A DNA stretch of 64,000 bases from Pseudomonadota bacterium (GTDB lineage: Bacteria > Pseudomonadota > Alphaproteobacteria > Acetobacterales > Acetobacteraceae), in assembly GCA_021845985.1 (NCBI GenBank), contig JAJZES010000021.1, forward strand, positions 1-64,000. Reading direction: 5' to 3'. This document shows positions 1-8,591 of the stretch, one piece after another. Each line of letters begins with the position of its first letter. The first letter of the stretch is position 1. The notes below the pieces were generated by a model. That model did not search any database, was not told where the DNA came from, and saw nothing but the letters and a program-made list of their open reading frames with translations. Position numbers and translations under genes: made by a program.

Positions 1-282
1 GCCTCGCAACTGCACCATCTGCTGACCCAGCCGGACATGATCGCCCTGCTCGACGCCGCCCCCGGCATCGACCGGCTGCTGCGCCCGCTCTGCCGCATGC
101 TCGGGGTCGCACGCCCCAAACTGCCGCCGCGGCCCACCACGCGCCGGCCAACCCCGCACCAGCCGCCGCCAACCCCGGCCGCGCCGCCCACGCGCGCCAT
201 CCCGCGCGACGACCGGCCCCGCGCCGCCCGCGCCCCGCCGCAATTCCTCCGCCGCTTCACCCGGCCGCCGTTTCCCGCGTGA
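1..282 (+). CDS. Hypothetical Pro-rich protein, C-terminal part (5' truncated by window edge); paralogue of the ORF at 33199-33942
   Basis: Frame 1 is open from base 1: ASQLHHLLTQPDMIALLDAAPGIDRLLRPLCRMLGVARPKLPPRPTTRRP. Near-identical to ASQLQHLLSEPDMLALLDAAPGIERLLRPFCRMLGVTRPKQPPRPTTPRP at 33.5 kb. Confidence 0.6.
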   Translation, partial: ASQLHHLLTQPDMIALLDAAPGIDRLLRPLCRMLGVARPKLPPRPTTRRPTPHQPPPTPAAPPTRAIPRDDRPRAARAPPQFLRRFTRPPFPA

Positions 283-350
283 CGCCGCGGTGTATCTGCA
301 CGCCCGATGAAATTGCGAATAAACAACGAAATGCCGTCACGGAACCCCGC

Positions 351-1154
351 ATGACCGCCGCAGTCCCGCGTTTCTGGCACGAACTGACCACGCGCGATTT
401 CGCCGCGCTCGATACCGCCCGCGCCGTCGCCGTCCTGCCGGTCGGCGCCATCGAGCAGCACGGGCCGCATCTGCCGGTGCAGGTCGATGCCTGCATCAAT
501 CAGGGGTTGGTCGCCGCGACGCTGAACCTGCTGCCGGCCGACCTGCCGGTACTGGTGCTGCCGATGCAGAGCGTCGGCAAGAGCAACGAGCACATCGCCT
601 TCCCCGGCACCCTCACCCTGTCGGCCGAGACGCTCACCCGCCTGCTGACCGAGATCGGCGAGAGCGTCGCCCGCGCCGGCATCCGCCGTTTGGTGCTGTT
701 CAACGCCCATGGCGGGCAGCCGCAGATCATCGACATCGTTGCGCGCGACCTGCGGGTGCGGCTCGGCATGTTCGCCGTCACCGTGTCATGGTGGCAGATG
801 GGCACGCCGCCCGGACTGATCCCCGAGGCCGAAAGCCGCCACGGCATCCATGGCGGCACGGTGGAAACGTCGATCATGCTGCATCTTCGCCCCGACCTCG
901 TGCGCATGGACCTGGCGCAGGATTTCGTCTCCGCCGCCGTCGCCATCGAGGCTGAAAACAGCGTGCTGCGCCCGCTCGGCGGGGTCGGCTTTGGCTGGCA
1001 GGCGCAGGACCTCAATCCCCATGGCGCCTGCGGCAACGCCCGGGCGGCGACCGCCGAGCTGGGCCGCGTGCTGGTCGAACACACCGCGGCGCGTTTCGCC
1101 ACCCTGCTCGGCGAGGTGTCGCGCTACGACCTCGCCCGCCTGGGCGCGCGATGA
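351..1154 (+). CDS. Creatininase family protein
   Basis: Motifs VLPVGAIEQHGPHLPVQVD, FNAHGGQPQ and ESRHGIHGGTVETS are typical of the creatininase/MftE family; start chosen at ATG 351. Confidence 0.9.
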   Translation: MTAAVPRFWHELTTRDFAALDTARAVAVLPVGAIEQHGPHLPVQVDACINQGLVAATLNLLPADLPVLVLPMQSVGKSNEHIAFPGTLTLSAETLTRLLTEIGESVARAGIRRLVLFNAHGGQPQIIDIVARDLRVRLGMFAVTVSWWQMGTPPGLIPEAESRHGIHGGTVETSIMLHLRPDLVRMDLAQDFVSAAVAIEAENSVLRPLGGVGFGWQAQDLNPHGACGNARAATAELGRVLVEHTAARFATLLGEVSRYDLARLGAR

Positions 1155-1603
1155 GCGGCGCCGTCGGACAGCCGCTGGCGCGCTATGCGGCGGCGCGGCG
1201 GGCAGGGGGGTTCCTGTTCCTCTCCGGCGTCATCGCCGTCGATCCGGCGCGCGGCCGGGTGGTCAGCGGCTTCGCCGACCTGCCCGTCGATGTGCGCGCC
1301 AGCCTCGGCGAGACCGGCGAGTTTTCCATCGACATCCGCCAGGGCCCGATCCTGGCGCAATCCTGGTTCGTGCTGAACCGCATCCGCACGCTGATCGAGG
1401 CCGAGGGCGGCAGCATGGCCGACACCTGCCGACTGGTGCAGTATTTCCGCGATTTGCGCGACTACCCGCTGTATGCCCGCGTCCGCCGCAGCTTCTTCCC
1501 CGACGCGCCGCCGGTCTCCACCGTGGTCGAGGTATCGGCCATGCTGCCGAGCGCCGAGGTGCTGGTCGAAGTCGAGGCGACCGCCTGGCTCGGCTCAGTC
1601 TGA
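1151..1603 (+). CDS. RidA (YjgF/YER057c) family protein
   Basis: GGFLFLSGVIAVDPARG...LNRIRTLIEAEGGSMADTCRLVQYFRDLRDYPLYARVRRSFFPDAPPVSTVVEV; ATGA overlap with upstream gene. Confidence 0.8.
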   Translation: MSGAVGQPLARYAAARRAGGFLFLSGVIAVDPARGRVVSGFADLPVDVRASLGETGEFSIDIRQGPILAQSWFVLNRIRTLIEAEGGSMADTCRLVQYFRDLRDYPLYARVRRSFFPDAPPVSTVVEVSAMLPSAEVLVEVEATAWLGSV

Positions 1604-2005
1604 GGCGAACGGATTGCGGATCGTCAGACGCCCTTCGATCACGCGGCCGTGCTGCATGTCTTCTGACAGCAGGGTGGAACAGCGAGCTTCCATCGCCGAG
1701 GCGACGATCAGAGCATCGTAGAAGCTGAGGCCGTCGCGCCGGGCAATCTCAAGCGCAGCGTCGTGGGTCGCCGTCGTGATCGGCAGCGGTTCGGCGCAAA
1801 CGGCGCCGACCGCTGACAGGGCGCTTGCAATATCGTCCCAGGAACGATTCAGCTTGCGCCGCGCCACGTTGGCGAATTCATTGAGAACCTAACCGCTGAT
1901 AATGCCGCCCTGGGCCAGGATGGCAACCGCAACTGCGCTGCGCCGATCATCTTCCGCGATTGCATACACCAGGACGTTGGTGTCGATGAACACGTCATCG
2001 CTCAT
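1595..2005 (-). pseudogene. VapC-like PIN-domain toxin interrupted by an in-frame amber stop
   Basis: Reverse strand from ATG 2005: MSDDVFIDTNVLVYAIAEDDRRSAVAVAILAQGGIISG*VLNEFANVARRKLNRSW...LSFYDALIVASAMEARCSTLLSEDMQHGR. TAG at 1891-1889, same frame on both sides; PIN acidic residues (IDTN, SFYDA, SEDMQ) retained. Confidence 0.8.
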
Positions 2006-2225
2006 TGGCCTCGTCCCGGCTGAAGCGAAATCCGGGTGGCAGCGGGCGCCGCAATGCTTTCAGTTGCGCCAGAGCACGCTCACGGCTGCGGTCGCGGTCC
2101 ACCCGCAAGTGCCGCTCGCCGGCAATCGCAATCTCGATTTCATCGCCTTCCTTCAGGCCGGGCACATCCACCACGGCCGCAGGCAGCCGCACCGCAAGGC
2201 TGTCGCCCCATCGTCCGACCTGCAT
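1995..2225 (-). CDS. AbrB/MazE-type antitoxin of a VapBC-like module
   Basis: MQVGRWGDSLAVRLPAAVVDVPGLKEGDEIEIAIAGERHLRV: swapped-hairpin AbrB pattern; stop overlaps the toxin start. Confidence 0.8.
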   Translation of the reverse strand: MQVGRWGDSLAVRLPAAVVDVPGLKEGDEIEIAIAGERHLRVDRDRSRERALAQLKALRRPLPPGFRFSRDEANER

Positions 2226-2259
2226 GGCCGTCTCCGCGATAAACGCTGCCCTGCGTATA

Positions 2260-3300
2260 TCATGCCGGCGGCAGATCGCCCATCGTTTGGCCGTCCTGCA
2301 GCCACGCCGGCACCGGCAGGTTTTTGCTGCGCAGGAACTCGGGGTTGAACAGCTTGGACTGATAGCGCGCGCCGCCGTCGCACAGCACGGTGACGATGGT
2401 GTGGCCCGGCCCCATCTGCTTGGCCACCCGGATCGCCGCGGCGACGTTGATCCCGGCCGAGCCGCCGACCGACAGGCCCTCATGGATCAGCAGGTCATAG
2501 ATCTGCGTCAGCGCCTCGGCATCGGGGATGCGTTCGGCATCGTCGATCGGCGCCCCTTGCAGATTGCCGGGCACCCGCGACTGGCCGATGCCCTCGGTCA
2601 CCGACCCGCCGGCAATGCTCAGATCGTTGCTTTTGACCCAGCCATACAGGCCGCTGCCCTCCGGGTCGGCGAGCACGATGCGCACCGCCGGGTTGCGCGA
2701 TTTCAGCGCCATCGCCACCCCGGCCAGCGTGCCGCCGGTGCCGCAGGCGCAGGTGAAGGCATCGACCCGTCCGGCGGTCTGGTGCCAGATCTCCGGTCCG
2801 GTGGTGGTGCGGTGGCCCTCCCGGTTGGCCGGATTGTCGAACTGGTCGGCCCACAGCGCCCCCATCTCCTCGGCCAGCCGGCGCGAGACATGCACGTAGT
2901 TGCCGGGGTCGCGATACGGCTTCGCCGGCACCAGCCGCAGCTCGGCGCCGATCATGCGCAGGAACTCGATCTTCTCCCGGCTCTGCGTTTCCGGCATGAC
3001 GATGATGCTGTGATAGCCGCGGGCGTTGCCGACCAGGGTGATGCCGATGCCGGTATTGCCGGCGGTGCCCTCAACGATGGTGCCGCCCGGCTTGAGCGCG
3101 CCGCGCCGTTCGGCGTCGGTGATGATGGCGATGGCGGCACGGTCCTTGACCGAGCCACCGGGGTTCATGAACTCGGCCTTGCCCAGAATGGTGCAGCCGG
3201 TTGCGGCGGAGGCGCGGCGCAGCCGGATCAGCGGCGTATTGCCGATGGCGCCGGCGAGGTCCTCGGCGATCGGCGGGGCGATGGTGGCGTGCGGCTCCAT
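2260..3300 (-). CDS. cysK: Cysteine synthase A / PLP-dependent O-acetylserine sulfhydrylase
   Basis: IGNTPLIRLRR, NPGGSVKDRAA, EGTAGNTGIGI, CGTGGTLAG, GGSAGINVAAA. Confidence 0.88.
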   Translation of the reverse strand: MEPHATIAPPIAEDLAGAIGNTPLIRLRRASAATGCTILGKAEFMNPGGSVKDRAAIAIITDAERRGALKPGGTIVEGTAGNTGIGITLVGNARGYHSIIVMPETQSREKIEFLRMIGAELRLVPAKPYRDPGNYVHVSRRLAEEMGALWADQFDNPANREGHRTTTGPEIWHQTAGRVDAFTCACGTGGTLAGVAMALKSRNPAVRIVLADPEGSGLYGWVKSNDLSIAGGSVTEGIGQSRVPGNLQGAPIDDAERIPDAEALTQIYDLLIHEGLSVGGSAGINVAAAIRVAKQMGPGHTIVTVLCDGGARYQSKLFNPEFLRSKNLPVPAWLQDGQTMGDLPPA

Positions 3301-3395
3301 GCGAAGTCTCCCCGAGGGCGCTGGTTGAACGCGGAGCCAGGGCATGCGATTGCGACCCGGCCCTGTCAACCGTCGCAAGCCTGGAGGCTGCCATC

Positions 3396-3806
3396 ATGGT
3401 CGCGAACGTCACCCCCGCAGAGGTCTGGCGCGCCCTTGAAGCCGATCCGACCGCCCAGATCGTCGATGTGCGCAGCGATGCCGAATGGACCTTCGTTGGC
3501 CTGCCCGATCTGTCCGCGCTCGGCCGCCAGGTGGTGACCATCGCCTGGCAGGTGTTTCCGGGCATGCAGCTCAATGACGGCTTCCTGGTTGCCCTGCGGG
3601 AGGCCGGATGCGCGCCGCAGCACGCGCTGTTCTTCCTCTGCCGCAGCGGCGCGCGCAGCATGAGCGCCGCCCGCGCGGCGGCGGCGGCGGGCTATCTGCA
3701 TACCTACAACATCGCCGACGGGTTCGAGGGGCCATGCGACGGCGACGGCCATCGCGGCACGGTCGCCGGCTGGAAGGCGGCGGGGCTGCCGTGGCGGCAG
3801 CGCTGA
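3396..3806 (+). CDS. Rhodanese-like domain protein
   Basis: AQIVDVRSDAEW and catalytic loop FFLCRSGARSMSAARA, ending NIADGFEGPCDGDGHRGTVAGWKAAGLPW. Confidence 0.9.
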   Translation: MVANVTPAEVWRALEADPTAQIVDVRSDAEWTFVGLPDLSALGRQVVTIAWQVFPGMQLNDGFLVALREAGCAPQHALFFLCRSGARSMSAARAAAAAGYLHTYNIADGFEGPCDGDGHRGTVAGWKAAGLPWRQR

Positions 3807-3816
3807 CGGCCGGCGT

Positions 3817-4572
3817 TCAGTCCGCCGCATAGGCGATGCGCAGCACCACGAACCACGCATAGCGTGCATCATTGAGCATGCCCGCCGCGGTGATCGGCAC
3901 ATGCTTCAGGGTCACTGCGTCGTCGACATTGCCGCCGATCACCGACAGCATGCCGACCGCCCGTGCCACGACGATGTCGCAATGAGCCGGAAACCGTCCG
4001 GCCGGCAGGTCATCGAAGCGCAACGGGGTTGCCGTACGGCTCATGCAGATCACGTCGCCGGGGACCGGCGCATAGGCGTCCGGCGGTTGCGCCGACAGCA
4101 CCAGTGCGCGGTCGCCGCGCCGCGCCGCATTGATATAGACGTGATGCGCCGCCGCGTACGGGAACCCCGCCCCGGCACCGGCCATGCGCATGACATAGCT
4201 GATGAACGCCGCCGACCACGCGTACCGCTCGTCATCCTGCGGCGCAAACCGCTGCCCCGCTGCGTCATGCTTGCCGGTCCATCGCGCCTGCGGCGCGCCG
4301 GCATCCAGACCGAGCCACCAATACTCCCCAACGCGCTGCCATAACCCCTGTTGGCGCTCCGGCTTGTCGGCTGCCGCGGGCCGGGTGCCGGGCGCATCGT
4401 CGTCGATCACCATGCCGAACGCCCGCCATTCGCCCAGCGCGATGGCAATGGCGGCGCTGCGGGAGAACGGTTCATAGGGAAGGCGGGCAAACGGCGGCAC
4501 ATGCGCCGCCGGCGCGGCGCAGCCGGTCAGCAGCAGCAGCAGCAGCAGCAGCAGCGCCAGGGCCGGCCGCAC
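3817..4572 (-). CDS. DUF2272-like putative lipoprotein
   Basis: Poly-Leu signal peptide with lipobox LTGC; YAWSAAFISYVMRMAGAGAGFPYAAAHHVYINAA and PGDVICMSR are typical of DUF2272. Confidence 0.75.
   Translation of the reverse strand: MRPALALLLLLLLLLTGCAAPAAHVPPFARLPYEPFSRSAAIAIALGEWRAFGMVIDDDAPGTRPAAADKPERQQGLWQRVGEYWWLGLDAGAPQARWTGKHDAAGQRFAPQDDERYAWSAAFISYVMRMAGAGAGFPYAAAHHVYINAARRGDRALVLSAQPPDAYAPVPGDVICMSRTATPLRFDDLPAGRFPAHCDIVVARAVGMLSVIGGNVDDAVTLKHVPITAAGMLNDARYAWFVVLRIAYAAD
4528..4554. repeat. Trinucleotide repeat (CAG)9 on + strand, encoding the poly-Leu signal-peptide core of the - strand lipoprotein
   Basis: Read directly: cagcagcagcagcagcagcagcagcag. Confidence 0.95.
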
Positions 4573-4574
4573 AC

Positions 4575-5201
4575 TCAGGCGGGCGGAACGCTGGCGACCA
4601 GTTCGATCAGCGCCGACATCCCGGCATGCGCACTGCCTTCGTTGATCTCGGCATCATAGCTGCGCAGGGCGTCGATCCGCAGCGCGGCGAAGGCCTCGCG
4701 CAGCAACGCCTCGGTATAGCAATTGGCCGGATCGGCCGGGCCGCCGGTGCCGCGGCCGACCTGTTCGGGGCGATAGCCCTGCAGCAGCAGCAGCCCGCCC
4801 GGCCGCAGGCTGCGCACGATGTTGGCAAAAAACGCCGCCCGCTCGTCGGCCTCGACGAACTGCACGAAGATCGCCACCACCGCGTCATAAGCCGCCACCG
4901 GCCAGTGCCAGTGCAGCAAATCGGTCTGCTCGAAGCGGACGCAGACGCCGCGCTCGGCGGCCAGTTGGCGGGCCTTGACGATGGCCGCGGCGGCGGCCTC
5001 GACCGAATGTACCTCGGCCCCCGCGGCGGCGAGGAAGACACCGTTGCGGCCCTCGCCATCGGCGAGCGCGAGCACTCGCGCGCCGGCGGCGATGCGGTGC
5101 GCCTCGGCGGCCAGAAAGGCGTTCGGCGCGGTGCCGAACAAATAGTCCGGCGTCGCCGCATACCGCGCCTCCCAGCGCGCCAGCTTCGATGTCTCGCTCA
5201 T
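4575..5201 (-). CDS. Class I SAM-dependent methyltransferase (TehB-like)
   Basis: GARVLALADGEGRNGVFLAAAGAEVHSVEAA (motif I), YDAVVAIFVQF, LRPGGLLLLQGYRPEQ. Confidence 0.85.
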   Translation of the reverse strand: MSETSKLARWEARYAATPDYLFGTAPNAFLAAEAHRIAAGARVLALADGEGRNGVFLAAAGAEVHSVEAAAAAIVKARQLAAERGVCVRFEQTDLLHWHWPVAAYDAVVAIFVQFVEADERAAFFANIVRSLRPGGLLLLQGYRPEQVGRGTGGPADPANCYTEALLREAFAALRIDALRSYDAEINEGSAHAGMSALIELVASVPPA

Positions 5202-5220
5202 CTTCGGTCTCCGTCCTGGG

Positions 5221-6315
5221 TCAGGCGAACTCGGGGAACAGGGACAGCAGCCCGGCCTCGCTCGCCGGACAGCGGCCGCGTTCGGTGATGAAACCGGTCA
5301 CCAGCCGCGCCGGGGTCACGTCGAAGGCCGGGTTGGCAACCGGGCTGCCCGGCGCCGTCACCTGCACCGTGGCCAGCGTTCCGTCGGCCGTCGGCCCGGT
5401 CAGCTGCGTCACCTCGGCTGCCGCCCGCTGCTCGATCGGGATTTCGGCGATGCCGTCGCGGATGCGCCAGTCAATCGTGCTCGACGGCAGCGCCACCCAG
5501 AACGGCACCGCCGAATCGTGCGCAGCCAGCGCCTTCAGGTAGGTGCCGATCTTGTTGGCGACATCGCCGCCGCGCGTCACCCGGTCGGTGCCGACGATCG
5601 CCAGATCGACCATGCCGTGCTGCATCAGGTGCCCGCCGGCATTGTCGGCGATCACGGTATGGGCGACGCCGTGCTTGCCGAGTTCAAACGCCGTCAGCGC
5701 CGCGCCCTGGTTGCGCGGGCGCGTTTCATCGACCCAGACATGCACCGCGATGCCGTGCTCATGCGCCATATAGATCGGCGCCAGCGCGGTGCCCCAATCG
5801 ACGGTGGCCAGCCAGCCGGCGTTGCAATGGGTCAGCACATCGACGCGCCCGCCGCCCTTGGCCTCCGCCGCCGCCGCGATCAGCGCCATCCCGTGCCGCC
5901 CGATCGCCGCGCATTGCGCGACATCCTCATCGGCGATGCGCGCGGCTTCGTCATAAGCCGCGGCGACGCGCTGCGCCGGCGCGGCTGGGCGCAGCCGGGC
6001 CAGCATCCGCTCGATCGCCCAGCGCAGATTGACCGCGGTCGGCCGTGTCGCGCCCAACAGGGCACCAGCCTGCTCCAGCGCCGCCGTCGTCGCATCGGCG
6101 CGCATCGCGAGGCACAGTCCGTAGGCGGCGGCGGCGCCGATCAGCGGTGCGCCGCGCACCTGCATGGTGCGGATGGCATGTGCCACCTGCGCCAGCGTGG
6201 TCAGGCGCGGCTTGTCCACCGACCACGGCAGTTTGGTCTGGTCGATGATGCGCACCGACCACCCGTCGGTTTCGTCCACCCAGACGGTGCGGTAAGGTGT
6301 GCCGTCGATCTTCAA
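5221..6315 (-). CDS. mtnA: S-methyl-5-thioribose-1-phosphate isomerase
   Basis: [71 protein letters not shown]; probable TTG start near 6315. Confidence 0.92.
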   Translation of the reverse strand: MKIDGTPYRTVWVDETDGWSVRIIDQTKLPWSVDKPRLTTLAQVAHAIRTMQVRGAPLIGAAAAYGLCLAMRADATTAALEQAGALLGATRPTAVNLRWAIERMLARLRPAAPAQRVAAAYDEAARIADEDVAQCAAIGRHGMALIAAAAEAKGGGRVDVLTHCNAGWLATVDWGTALAPIYMAHEHGIAVHVWVDETRPRNQGAALTAFELGKHGVAHTVIADNAGGHLMQHGMVDLAIVGTDRVTRGGDVANKIGTYLKALAAHDSAVPFWVALPSSTIDWRIRDGIAEIPIEQRAAAEVTQLTGPTADGTLATVQVTAPGSPVANPAFDVTPARLVTGFITERGRCPASEAGLLSLFPEFA

Positions 6316-6328
6316 GGCGCCGGTCCCC

Positions 6329-6703
6329 TCAAATGGCGATGATGAACAGCCCGAGCACGCAGAGGAAGCCGAGCGTCCACAGCGCCGAACGCAGGCTGGC
6401 GCGATCGGCGATATAGGCCGCGGTGTAACCGAGCCGCAGCACGACAAAGGCGACGGCGAGCGCATCGGCCCAGTGCTGCGGCGCGCCGGCAATCGCGCCG
6501 ACCAGCACCGCGGCGGCGAATGGCGGGAAGGTTTCAAAGTGGTTGCGTTGCGCCCAGTCGGCCCGGCGGCGCCAGCCGGTCTGCGCCTCCAGCCAGACGC
6601 GCGGGCTCGCGTTGTCGAAACTCTTGTCACCGCCCTTGGCCAGCGCCGCGCTCAGGATCGGCAGCAGCGCGGCGGCGAGAATGCACCAGAAGGCGATGGT
6701 CAT
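6329..6703 (-). CDS. MAPEG family membrane protein
   Basis: Four hydrophobic segments with [21 protein letters not shown], a MAPEG hallmark. Confidence 0.85.
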   Translation of the reverse strand: MTIAFWCILAAALLPILSAALAKGGDKSFDNASPRVWLEAQTGWRRRADWAQRNHFETFPPFAAAVLVGAIAGAPQHWADALAVAFVVLRLGYTAAYIADRASLRSALWTLGFLCVLGLFIIAI

Positions 6704-6737
6704 GCACGGCTCCAGGAGCGATGTCGCGCCGACCCTA

Positions 6738-7229
6738 TCAGATTCGCTGGTGCAGCACGCAGATCAGTGTGAACAGCCGGCGCGCCGTTTCGAAGTCGAT
6801 CGCCACCTTGCCGCGCAGTCGCGTCGTCATCAACTCGGCACCCTCGTTGTGCAGTCCGCGCCGGCCCATGTCGATAGCCTGGATGCGGTCCTCACGTCCC
6901 TCCTCAACCGCCAGGATGTGGCTGTCCACCAGCATCTGATAGTCCTTGATGAGGGCGCGAAACGGGCCGAGCGCCAGCACGATCGCGGTCAGCGGCGCGT
7001 CGTCCGGTTGGCGGATATCGAACACCAGTCGGCCTCCCTGGATCGACAGCCGCAGCCGGTAGTCGCCGGGCGCCACGCCGGCCGGGGCGAAGCTGTTCTC
7101 CGCCAGCAGATCGGCCACCGCCTGCGCGCGATCGGCCTCGATCAACGGCGACAGGCGGGTCAGCGCCTCGCCCTCCAGCACCAGATCGGCGAGCCGGCAG
7201 GCGGCGACTGGCGGGTTCGGCGGCGTCAT
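6738..7229 (-). CDS. UPF0262 family protein
   Basis: FDIRQPDDAPLTAIVLALGPFRALIKDYQMLVDSHILAVEEGREDRIQAIDMGRRGLHNEGAELM matches the UPF0262 pattern. Confidence 0.85.
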   Translation of the reverse strand: MTPPNPPVAACRLADLVLEGEALTRLSPLIEADRAQAVADLLAENSFAPAGVAPGDYRLRLSIQGGRLVFDIRQPDDAPLTAIVLALGPFRALIKDYQMLVDSHILAVEEGREDRIQAIDMGRRGLHNEGAELMTTRLRGKVAIDFETARRLFTLICVLHQRI

Positions 7230-7663
7230 TCGTCCACGTCGGATTTCAGCATGCCGAGCACCAGCATCAACCCGACCGTCGCCCCCTTGATCGGCCGCAG
7301 CAGCAGCAGCGACAGCAGCGCAATCAGCGGCAGCCAGATCGCCGATTGCAGCCACAGGGCCGGATGCCAGGTACGCTCGACGGTGAACATCAGCGGCACC
7401 ACCAGATGGCCGACCAGGAGAATGGTGAAGTAGGGCGGCGCATCATCGGCGCGGGCGAGGCCGAGCGGCGCATGACAGGCCGGGCACTCCGCGGCGACAC
7501 GCAAATAGCCGTTGAACAGCCGTGTCTGACCGCAGGCCGGGCAGCGGCAGAGCAGGCCCCGGCGGAGTGCCAGCGCCAGGCGCGGCACCGGCCAGGCAAC
7601 GGGAGCAGGGACGCGCGCCGGTTCCCAGCGCACCGATCCGCCAGCCGGCACCACATCGGTCAC
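7226..7663 (-). CDS. DUF983 domain membrane protein
   Basis: RGLLCRCPACGQTRLFNGYLRVAAECPACHAPLG (two CxxC) plus TM helices; start uncertain (GTG about 7663). Confidence 0.8.
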   Translation of the reverse strand: MTDVVPAGGSVRWEPARVPAPVAWPVPRLALALRRGLLCRCPACGQTRLFNGYLRVAAECPACHAPLGLARADDAPPYFTILLVGHLVVPLMFTVERTWHPALWLQSAIWLPLIALLSLLLLRPIKGATVGLMLVLGMLKSDVDE

Positions 7664-7934
7664 TGAATTGGACAAGCAGTCCGCCTTTGTGCAGCGGGGC
7701 AACGCCCCTGGAACGCAGGCCTCCAACTTGATCTGCCGGGGCGCTGCGATCAAGGCCGGTTCTGCGTCGGCGCACCTCCGCCCCGCGTCTGAGTCATGGC
7801 ATGGGACGGGCCGGCGCGGCGGCGCGGCGGAGTTTTTCCGCCGGGCTGCATGCTCCTGACCGATCAGCGGGCGGTGCCGCGCGACTGCCACGACCGCGTC
7901 AGCATCCGGTTAACGATGCCGCGGCGCCGCCGTG

Positions 7935-8111
7935 TCAGGCGGTGATGTTCACGCCATGCGCAGTGGAGTTCGCTGCCGCGGCCTGCGGTGCCGCGGTTGT
8001 GCTGCCGTCCTGATCGCCGTCGGCGTCGAGCTTCGCTGTCGGTGCGGCAGCGCGCTGCGCCACCTGCGTTGCCGCAATGTCCGGCGCGGCGCCAATTCCG
8101 CCAATGGTCAT
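7935..8111 (-). CDS. Small hypothetical protein (58 aa)
   Basis: ATG at 8111; Ala-rich product with DADGDQDG stretch; no recognised family. Confidence 0.35.
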   Translation of the reverse strand: MTIGGIGAAPDIAATQVAQRAAAPTAKLDADGDQDGSTTAAPQAAAANSTAHGVNITA

Positions 8112-8591
8112 TTGGATCCCTTTACTGTCCTGCGCGACATGCGCTGCCCCAGCATGGCAGCAGATGATTGCCCGATCGTTTAGCCGCCGCCGCCGCGGCG
8201 CAGCGAATGCGCCGTTGTCGCGTCGGTGGTTTTTTTGCGCCGGCGCGGCGATTCGTTGTTGTTGTTGTTGACATGATGGCGCGAAGCGGCAGATAGCGGA
8301 GACATGCCCGCATCCGCACGATTCGCGCGTCGGCAAGACGCATCTGCGATGCAGGACCGGGAGAGATCGGCTGATGGGCAGAGCACACGTCCACGCACAT
8401 ATCGGGCGCCGCCCGAGCAGCGACGGATCGGACTGGACATCTGCCCAACCGAATGTGGCGTCGCGGCACGCCACGCTCCTGCCACGCGGGCGCCGCAGAC
8501 TGAAGCAGCCGAATCCTCGGCAGGTCGCGCAACCGGCCACAGCCATGGCCGTTCGGCGTATCGACAAGGCCCATTCACGGCACACAGGGAG

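Noticed and set aside
2005-3537. 510-aa plus-strand ORF antisense to cysK
   Set aside because: His/Arg/Gly-rich translation typical of the GC-rich complement of a real gene; cysK on the minus strand has clear motifs.
8220-8250. ggtttttttgcgccggcgc as a terminator
   Set aside because: The T run precedes rather than follows the hairpin on the plus strand and no gene ends there.
8250-8271. TTG trinucleotide run (gttgttgttgttgttg)
   Set aside because: Only about five units in a non-coding gap; likely a chance microsatellite.
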